From Akkermansiaceae bacterium UBA4145 (lineage in GTDB: Bacteria; Verrucomicrobiota; Verrucomicrobiia; Verrucomicrobiales; Akkermansiaceae), in contig DFWB01000222.1 of the NCBI GenBank assembly GCA_002380675.1, forward strand, positions 1 to 8,018: DNA of 8,018 nt, read 5' to 3'. A program made the translations under genes and the position numbers. Numbering within the stretch: position 1 is the first letter of the stretch; each line of letters opens with the position of its first letter. The notes under the pieces were generated by a model. The model searched no databases and was not told the DNA's origin. It saw nothing but the letters and a program-made list of their open reading frames with translations. Positions 1 to 6,087 of the stretch are shown one piece after another.

Positions 1-1991
1 CTCTCCAGAAGGAGAATGGTGGCAACTACATCGGAGCGAAGCTACCCCTCGAGAATCTTTCCTTTGACCTCAAGGCGCAGACAGCAACCTTCCGGGTGAA
101 TGGCAAATGGTTTCGCTGTGAACTTGAAACCTGCCAGCTCAAGAAGATTGAGCAGCCTCCAGCCCCTCCCTCCAGAACCAGCAAGAAGGGCGCCAATCAG
201 AAGACCTCGAATGATAGCGCCTACCGTGTCAGCAGGGATATTTCACCAGACAAAAAATGGAGGGCTTATATCAAGAACCATAACCTGTGGATTCGCGCCA
301 ATACTGAAAACAGTAGGGAGGTTCAGCTCTCCTCAGACGGCGAGGAGGGCATGAGCTATCAACAGCCTTTCTGGAGCCCCAATTCAAACAACCTTATCGC
401 GTTTCGCATTCAGCCAGGCGACGTTGGTGAGGTTCATATGATCCAGTCCTCCCCCAAGGGTGGCGGACGAGCCAAACTTCAAACCCGCCGCTACCCTCTT
501 CCGGGAGACAAATTCACCACACATGAGCTCAACTGGTTTGACCTCGAAAAGCGTGTGCAGACAAAGCCTAAGGTAGGAATCATTGATTTCCGAGGACCAC
601 GCCTGCGATGGAGTGCTGATGGCAGGATGATCAGCTATGAGAAGATCGACAGAGGGCACCAACGATTTCGCGTCATTGAGGTTGATACATTCACCGGCCG
701 CCACCGGAATATTATTGATGAAAAGACGGAGACCTTCATCTGGACCGAGCACGCCCTCCGGCTGGGAATGCCCAAAGTCAACTGGCTCGCGGATCAAAGT
801 GAAATTCTTTACCTCTCAGAGAAGGATGGCCACCGCCACATCTACCTAGTTGACGTTGCTTCAGGAGACATGAGCCCGGTAACCCAAGGCGACTTCGTCG
901 TACGCAAAATTGACCTTATCGATGAAAAGAAACGGCAGATCTGGTTCCGCGGCAGCGGTAAAAATCCTGATCAGGACCCCTATCTCATGCATTTCTACAG
1001 GGTCAATTTTGATGGGACTGGCTTAACCGCTCTCACCGAGGGAAATGGCGACCATGAAATCCAATACTCCCCCGACCATCGATTCATCATTGATACCTAT
1101 TCACGAATAGACTGCCCTCCTATTCACGAACTTAGAAGAGTCTCCAGTGGCAAATTGGTCTGCAAGCTTGAAGAGAGCGACATCAGTGAACTTGTCGCCT
1201 CGGGATGGAAGTCCCCGGAAGTGTTCTCCGCCAAGGGCCGCGACGGAAAAACTGGAATATGGGGAATCGTATGCAGACCTGCCAATTTTGATCCAAGCAA
1301 GAAATATCCCGTCCTGGAGGATATGTATGCAGGCCCCCACGATTCCTATGTCCCAAAGCGATGGAGTTCAGGCCGTCGCTACTCCTCGTGGACTGAGATG
1401 GGCTTTGTCGTCATCAAGGTAGATGGAATGGGGACGGCCAACAGATCCAAGGAATTTCATGATGTCTGCTGGAAAAACTTGAAGGACGCAGGTTTCCCCG
1501 ACCGGATCCTGTGGCACAAGGCCTATGCCAAAAACAACCCCTGGTATGACATAACCCGGGTTGGCATTTACGGAGGATCAGCCGGCGGGCAGAGCTCAAC
1601 CGGCGCCCTCCTGTTTCATCCCGAATTCTACAAGGTGGCGGTCTCTTCATGTGGGTGCCACGACAACAGAATGGATAAGTCGTCTTGGAACGAGCAGTGG
1701 ATGGGATATCCGGTGGGACCACAATACTCTGCATCTTCCAACATCGATAACGCACACAGACTGCAGGGACGACTCCTCCTGATCGTCGGTGAGCTTGATA
1801 ACAATGTGCCCCCGGAATCCACCCTGCGACTGGCAGACGCACTCATCCGCGCCAATAAGGACTTTGACATGATCGTAGTTCCTAATGGGGGGCACGGTGG
1901 TGGCGGCCGGCATGGGGACCGCCGCAGAAAAGATTTTTTCCGAAAGCACCTCCTTGGGATCGAACCACCCAATTATAACATTTCACAGTAG
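1..1991 (+). CDS. S9 family serine peptidase (DPP-IV/prolyl oligopeptidase type), 5'-truncated by window edge
   Basis: The reading frame is open from base 3, so the start and any signal peptide lie upstream. The first possible start, GTG at 96, falls inside a continuous segment (TATFRVNGKWFRCEL) and is unlikely to be the real start. The visible part has 662 codons. Bases from about 200 to 1150 encode WSP- and SEKDG-type repeats of a DPPIV_N beta-propeller (QQPFWSPNSNNLIAFR, LRWSADGRMISY, ILYLSEKDGHRHIYLVD). An alpha/beta-hydrolase domain follows from about 1220. The hydrolase has the YAGP oxyanion motif (Tyr codon 1326), the nucleophile in YGGSAGG (Ser codon 1578-1580), the acid in GELDNN (Asp codon 1797-1799) and the base in NGGHGGG (His codon 1893-1895), so the triad is complete. 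Family knowledge: such enzymes cleave peptides, often after proline, usually outside the cytoplasm. The DWVYEEE aminopeptidase motif of true DPP-IV is not seen at the expected place. Exact specificity is unknown. Confidence 0.93.
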   Translation, partial: LQKENGGNYIGAKLPLENLSFDLKAQTATFRVNGKWFRCELETCQLKKIEQPPAPPSRTSKKGANQKTSNDSAYRVSRDISPDKKWRAYIKNHNLWIRANTENSREVQLSSDGEEGMSYQQPFWSPNSNNLIAFRIQPGDVGEVHMIQSSPKGGGRAKLQTRRYPLPGDKFTTHELNWFDLEKRVQTKPKVGIIDFRGPRLRWSADGRMISYEKIDRGHQRFRVIEVDTFTGRHRNIIDEKTETFIWTEHALRLGMPKVNWLADQSEILYLSEKDGHRHIYLVDVASGDMSPVTQGDFVVRKIDLIDEKKRQIWFRGSGKNPDQDPYLMHFYRVNFDGTGLTALTEGNGDHEIQYSPDHRFIIDTYSRIDCPPIHELRRVSSGKLVCKLEESDISELVASGWKSPEVFSAKGRDGKTGIWGIVCRPANFDPSKKYPVLEDMYAGPHDSYVPKRWSSGRRYSSWTEMGFVVIKVDGMGTANRSKEFHDVCWKNLKDAGFPDRILWHKAYAKNNPWYDITRVGIYGGSAGGQSSTGALLFHPEFYKVAVSSCGCHDNRMDKSSWNEQWMGYPVGPQYSASSNIDNAHRLQGRLLLIVGELDNNVPPESTLRLADALIRANKDFDMIVVPNGGHGGGGRHGDRRRKDFFRKHLLGIEPPNYNISQ

Positions 1992-2009
1992 CCCTACCTT
2001 CGCCTGATC

Positions 2010-3845
2010 ATGAGCTCACGAACCAGACACCTCATTCCTGTCATCCTGAACCTGGCCGGAGCAACTCTTCTTACTGCTCAGGTCTCTACTACCGGACCGC
2101 GCTACGCAGCTCCCACCGGGGGCGAAATTGTAAAATCGCACGCAAATGATTTCCGCGATCTTCTAGACCGCTTCTCGAGAGACAGGGAGACTCTTCAACG
2201 GCAGTTTCCCTCTAAAATGGAACCAAAAAGAATATCTGAAATGGAGAATTTCTTCAAGGAGTGGCACCGCCTTCTTCTTGAAATGGATTTCAACCAGATG
2301 AATCGATCCGGAAAGGTGGATTACATTCTTTTTCGTCAGAAACTTGAGCGAGACCAGCAACAATTCACCGACGACGCTAACCACCTGAAAACAGCCGCCA
2401 AACTTCTTCCCTTTATTGAGAAAATCACGGCACTGGAATACGAGAAAAGAGCACAGGGAAAATACAACCCACAGGAACTCGCCCCTCGATTAGAAAAGCT
2501 CTCTCAGGACATCGATCGGGAGGGCGAGCGAATCCGGAAGGAGGTAATAGAGAGCAGAAGGCATCAGAAGGAACATGGTCCCGATGAAAGCGCAGAAAGA
2601 ATATTCAAGACCGCGGAGGAAGGGTGCCGTGAGCTTCAAAGGGTTGTGGACAACTGGTTCAATTACTACCGCGGGTACGACCCGCTTCTGACATGGTGGA
2701 TTACCGCTCCGAGCAAAAAGCTATCTACCTCTCTTGGCGCCTATGCTGACACCTTCAAGCCTGATCCAAAGACCTCATCCAACCCCAGCCAGAAAGCACC
2801 TCCGAAAGATTTCAACGCTGAAAATCATGTGCCGCCGGTTGGAGCCGAACATCTCACATCCCTTCTCGCACGAGAAATGATACCTTACACTGCCGGGGAA
2901 CTCGTTGAGATCGGCAAGAAGGAGCTGGCATGGTGCGTGGAGCAGCAAAAAAAGGCGTCCAATGAATTAGGGTTCGGGGATAATGTCACTGCCGCGTTGG
3001 AACATGTGAAAGCGAAGCATGTCCCACCGGGCGAGCAATCCTCTGTCATCCGCCGGCTGGCCCTCGAAGCGATTGATTACCTTGAGGACAATGCGTTGGT
3101 TACCATCCCTCAGCTGGCCAAGGACAGCTGGAGAGTGGGCATGATGTCCCCAGGGCGGCAGCGCTATAATCCATTCTTCACCGGAGGATCTACGATCAGC
3201 GTTTCCTACCCTCACCTCGATATGAATCATGCAGACAAACTGATGAGTATGCGGGGGAATAATCCTCATTTCTCAGCAGCTACAGTTCACCACGAGCTCA
3301 TTCCGGGGCACCACCTGCAGGATTTCATGACCTCCCGTTACAACACTCATCGGGGCATTTACCGCACAGTCTTCTGGACCGAGGGCTGGGCCCTCTACTG
3401 GGAAATGCTTCTGTGGGATCGGGGATTCCCAAAAACCGCAGAAGACCGGATGGGATTCCTCTTCTGGCGCATGCACAGGTGCGTCCGCATCATCTTCTCC
3501 CTTGGCTACCATCTTGATCAGTTCACCCCTCAGCAATGCGTTGATATGCTGGTCGACATCGTGGGTCATGAGCGAACTCACGCAGAAGGAGAAGTCCGGC
3601 GCTCTCTCGCTCCAGGCACACCAGTTCTATATCAATGTGCCTATATGCTCGGGGGCATGCAATTCCATGTCCTCCACAAGGAACTGGTTGCCTCAGGAAA
3701 AATGACCCCACGGGAATTTCACGATCAGATTCTCAGGGGAAATCGAATCCCTGTAGAAATGGTCCGAGCCGAGATATCCGACATCCCACTATCCAGAGAT
3801 TACAGGAGTAATTGGCGTTTTGCGGAGCAGTTTAAAAAGAATTAA
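2010..3845 (+). CDS. DUF885 family secreted metallopeptidase-like protein
   Basis: This is a 611-residue protein of the usual DUF885 length. The N-terminus looks like a Sec signal peptide: a basic n-region (SSRTRH), a hydrophobic stretch at residues 8-22, and a likely cut after LTA (residue 23). Residues 40-270 are helical and highly charged. The diagnostic motif HHELIPGHHLQ has its HE at residues 428-429 and GHH at 433-435. It is followed by TEGWALYWE (Glu458) and a C-terminal block ending FHDQILRGNRIPVEMV, all typical of DUF885. Known of the family: it is placed with zinc peptidases, with the HE..GHH histidines and a downstream Glu as probable metal ligands. The substrate here is not known. 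The ATG at 2010 is chosen because it gives the signal peptide. No Shine-Dalgarno precedes it. It starts 18 bp after the S9 peptidase stop, which suggests one transcript and a shared role in breaking down exported peptides. Confidence 0.92.
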   Translation: MSSRTRHLIPVILNLAGATLLTAQVSTTGPRYAAPTGGEIVKSHANDFRDLLDRFSRDRETLQRQFPSKMEPKRISEMENFFKEWHRLLLEMDFNQMNRSGKVDYILFRQKLERDQQQFTDDANHLKTAAKLLPFIEKITALEYEKRAQGKYNPQELAPRLEKLSQDIDREGERIRKEVIESRRHQKEHGPDESAERIFKTAEEGCRELQRVVDNWFNYYRGYDPLLTWWITAPSKKLSTSLGAYADTFKPDPKTSSNPSQKAPPKDFNAENHVPPVGAEHLTSLLAREMIPYTAGELVEIGKKELAWCVEQQKKASNELGFGDNVTAALEHVKAKHVPPGEQSSVIRRLALEAIDYLEDNALVTIPQLAKDSWRVGMMSPGRQRYNPFFTGGSTISVSYPHLDMNHADKLMSMRGNNPHFSAATVHHELIPGHHLQDFMTSRYNTHRGIYRTVFWTEGWALYWEMLLWDRGFPKTAEDRMGFLFWRMHRCVRIIFSLGYHLDQFTPQQCVDMLVDIVGHERTHAEGEVRRSLAPGTPVLYQCAYMLGGMQFHVLHKELVASGKMTPREFHDQILRGNRIPVEMVRAEISDIPLSRDYRSNWRFAEQFKKN

Positions 3846-3859
3846 TTTTCTCTCAACGA

Positions 3860-5884
3860 TCACCGGCTCGGCATTTTCCAATCCAGGGTACTAACCCGGT
3901 CATAGGTAAGAGTGGTGGTAACCCCGCGAAGCTGGGAGCAGGCAGGCAGGCCCAGATAAATAGCCTTCTCCATCCTTACCATGACAGACCCAAGACTCTG
4001 CCAGCGACTCCCATCCGGAGACATGGACCCCGTAAAAGTATCTCCGATTCTCTCCAACCTGATCCAATACGGCGCACTGAGCCGATTCTTTTTGATCACG
4101 TATTGCTCCCCCAGAGGCTCGAGCCTGCCCGTGACAGTCTCTCCACCTGTCTCTTTCCGTGAAATCAATCCTCCGCTCCAGTGAGGATGCAGGAGGACAG
4201 AGGCATGTCGCGAATCAGGCAGAAGGCTTTCTCTCATCATCACTCCGGGGGTAGCCCATTGTGAGCTCATCGGGCGCCTGACACGCGCAGTGATCACACC
4301 ATCTCCTTCCAGACGTGCATAAAGATAGTGAAAGGCGTCTGCCGTGCCTCCAATTTCATGGCCCTCACCCTCCATGGAAAAAGCATCTCCATTATATTCT
4401 ACGAAGCCCGGGACAGTAATTGCGCCAACGTCCGAAGAACTCCACGCTCCCGGCAAGCCCACGCAAGCAGCAATCGTCGCAGAGGGCGCACTCCTCCCCA
4501 CTTTGTTACTTGCAGTGGCCTTGTAATAATAGAGTTGTCCCCGCTTTAACGGCGCATCCAAGTGTAGAGATGCCTTCAGCGATGGAGCAACTACCTCAAA
4601 GGGGCCATCCGGACTGGATGACCTCATTAAATTATAAGTCTCAGCGTTACTGCACCCCAACGGATCAACAGACTGAACCCAGGAGATCTTAACCCCTCGA
4701 CCGGAGCTCCGCATCACGAATCCCGAGGGCACTCCCGGAACAGAGCGTGCAACTGGAGTAGATTTTCTCTCTCGCCGGTGAGACAGAGTCCCAAGCCCCA
4801 CATGGTCCCTGTTAAATCCCTCCGGCTCCTTAAGTGTGATGACCCGGGCTGAGTAGGGAGCAGGGACACTCCGGCGTCTTGAGTAGTGATTGAAAATTCG
4901 CTCATAGATGGGCCAGAAACTTCCCCGACTCACCGGTGAGATCTTATCATAATCGTTATTGCGCCCTCCCTTTCCATATTTACCTGTCCGGTCGAGATAG
5001 TGCTGAAAGGGCACATTCTCCCCAAGACCATATTGAGCGGTGTACTCAAACCCCTTGAGTATCCTGTTTTCCTTCCACCCATACAGGTCCACACCCTGAT
5101 TCCACGCCACTTCGGCGACACAACCCAGCAAGCCCAGCCCAAGTTGGGCATAGTGTTGTGCACGGGTTGTCTCCTGACACTGGCCACTGGGAAATACAAC
5201 CATGTGCGGAATACTTCCATTGCCTGCCCCAGCAACAGCATACCGAACAGTCTCTTCGAACATTTTCCTGTCGCTGCAATACACAGCGATTGCCATCCGG
5301 GTTTGAAGTGCCGCAGTCTCCCAATTTCCATTCGCGAAATAGGCATAATGTTCAAGTGGAGGATCCCACACTTCACGAAACCATTTTTCACACAGGAGAG
5401 CCTCTGCCTCTGTCCACCCAGACTCGGTATGGCGAAGAATCTCAGCAGCATTCGCGAACATGAATCCCTGAAGACCTGCTGCGAGCACTCCATCGATTCC
5501 TCCGACTTTCTTCAGAGTCATCCTCCAGGCGTTGAGAACCTGTATTGCCTTAACCGCATGCTCTTTCTTGCCTGTCACCGCCCACATCAGAGCATTCTGG
5601 TATACTGCCAGAGCATCATTTTCCGCCTCACCCTTACGAATATTCGGAGCTCTTCCCCACTCGGGAAAGGGACCCTTTAATGCGTAATTCGCCTGAGCGT
5701 ACGGGCTATCCCTCAGAATTTTGAATCCCTCGTAAATCGGGCCTTTTTCTGAAGACACCGCCAGGCTCATACGCTCCAAGTCAGATGCAGTGTGAAGCAA
5801 GCCCGGGTGGACAAAAGACCTCTCATTTCCAAGGGCACTAACTAGCCCGCCCGCGGAGAGTATTAAAAAAAGAAGCACTTTCAT
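3860..5884 (-). CDS. Secreted alginate-lyase-like protein with FN3 and DUF1349-type concanavalin-like domains
   Basis: This is a 674-residue protein. Residues 1-18 are a signal peptide (MKVLLFLILSAGGLVSALG). Residues about 25-370 resemble the alpha-helical Alginate_lyase domain (PF05426, an alpha/alpha-toroid lyase fold): FANGNWETAALQTRMAIAVYC at 183-203, GNGSIPHMVVFPSGQCQE at 221-238, and AEVAWNQGVDLYGWKENRILKGFEYTAQYGLG at 257-288. Residues about 383-475 form a fibronectin type III domain. Residues about 479-672 look like a DUF1349-type lectin-like fold (YARLEGDGVITARVRR, PGVMMRESL). Family members cleave uronic-acid polysaccharides by beta-elimination. The substrate here could be alginate, glucuronan or something else. 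The stretch at residues 238-247 reads ETTRAQHYAQ, whereas I recall relatives with ESGRDQxHxQ, so a key Asp and the His position differ. The ATG at 5884 gives the signal peptide; a GGA lies only 3 nt upstream, too close for a normal ribosome site. It is convergent with the DUF885 gene and divergent from the downstream peptidase. Confidence 0.86.
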   Translation of the reverse strand: MKVLLFLILSAGGLVSALGNERSFVHPGLLHTASDLERMSLAVSSEKGPIYEGFKILRDSPYAQANYALKGPFPEWGRAPNIRKGEAENDALAVYQNALMWAVTGKKEHAVKAIQVLNAWRMTLKKVGGIDGVLAAGLQGFMFANAAEILRHTESGWTEAEALLCEKWFREVWDPPLEHYAYFANGNWETAALQTRMAIAVYCSDRKMFEETVRYAVAGAGNGSIPHMVVFPSGQCQETTRAQHYAQLGLGLLGCVAEVAWNQGVDLYGWKENRILKGFEYTAQYGLGENVPFQHYLDRTGKYGKGGRNNDYDKISPVSRGSFWPIYERIFNHYSRRRSVPAPYSARVITLKEPEGFNRDHVGLGTLSHRRERKSTPVARSVPGVPSGFVMRSSGRGVKISWVQSVDPLGCSNAETYNLMRSSSPDGPFEVVAPSLKASLHLDAPLKRGQLYYYKATASNKVGRSAPSATIAACVGLPGAWSSSDVGAITVPGFVEYNGDAFSMEGEGHEIGGTADAFHYLYARLEGDGVITARVRRPMSSQWATPGVMMRESLLPDSRHASVLLHPHWSGGLISRKETGGETVTGRLEPLGEQYVIKKNRLSAPYWIRLERIGDTFTGSMSPDGSRWQSLGSVMVRMEKAIYLGLPACSQLRGVTTTLTYDRVSTLDWKMPSR

Positions 5885-5935
5885 TATTCCAGCACGACCA
5901 CACTGAGCATTGATAGATCCTGATTTTAGTTTCTA

Positions 5936-5965
5936 ATTCTAGGGCCCTCTAAAATTCTGGGTAAA
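5936..5965 (-). promoter_or_regulatory. Weak candidate sigma70-type promoter for the lyase-like gene
   Basis: On the minus strand, TTTACC (5965-5960) lies 18 bp upstream of TAGAAT (5941-5936). They match 4 of 6 and 5 of 6 bases of the -35 and -10 consensus. Transcription would begin some 45 bases before the ATG at 5884. The palindrome AGGGCCCT lies directly upstream of the -10 box, sharing its first base, where a regulator could bind. Matches this good occur by chance in A+T-rich DNA, so this is only a candidate. Confidence 0.2.
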
Positions 5966-5979
5966 GCTAGCAGCAGTCC

Positions 5980-6021
5980 TGAGGAAACCTCAACACATCA
6001 TAATGTTGATGGGAAAATCAA
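5980..6021. repeat. Cluster of overlapping short inverted repeats
   Basis: Four perfect 5-bp inverted repeats lie within 42 bases. They are TGAGG/CCTCA with an AAA loop (5980-5992), CAACA/TGTTG (5991-5995 and 6004-6008), CATCA/TGATG (5996-6000 and 6007-6011) and TTGAT/ATCAA with a GGGAAA loop (6006-6021). The last three overlap and would exclude one another in RNA. They lie 67-108 bases before the ATG of the DPP-IV-like gene. They could be operator half-sites or alternative leader hairpins; chance is also possible for stems this short. Confidence 0.3.
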
Positions 6022-6087
6022 GATCACGGAATGTTTTTTATTTCCACAGCAAGCGTGTCAGCCTCCGGCCAGCGATCACTCCTATTC

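Larger units (their letters stand above)
5885..6087. other. Divergent intergenic region between lyase-like gene and DPP-IV-like gene
   Basis: These 203 bp must carry the start signals for both flanking genes. They are more A+T-rich than the coding parts. They contain an 8-bp palindrome AGGGCCCT (5941-5948), a cluster of short inverted repeats (5980-6021) and a T6 run (6034-6039). A CATAAT hexamer at 5999-6004 resembles a -10 box for the plus-strand gene, but I find no matching -35 at normal spacing. Neither start codon has a good Shine-Dalgarno. No tRNA or known riboswitch is recognised. Confidence 0.6.

Noticed and set aside
96..98. GTG at 96 as the start of the first S9 peptidase
   Set aside because: The frame is open upstream to base 3 with protein-like sequence that continues into the family's N-terminal region, and no ribosome site or signal peptide follows the GTG.
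3881..3900. GGGT/ACCC hairpin near the lyase 3' end as a terminator
   Set aside because: It lies inside the coding region and has no T-run after it on either strand.
5000..5680. 226-codon plus-strand ORF antisense to the lyase-like gene
   Set aside because: The minus-strand frame encodes a clear lyase domain here; the antisense product is rich in His, Pro, Cys and Ser with no domain pattern, as expected of a shadow frame.
6031..6033. ATG at 6031 as an alternative start of the DPP-IV-like gene
   Set aside because: It would place 19 mostly uncharged residues before the canonical MKK signal peptide; 6088 gives a normal export signal.
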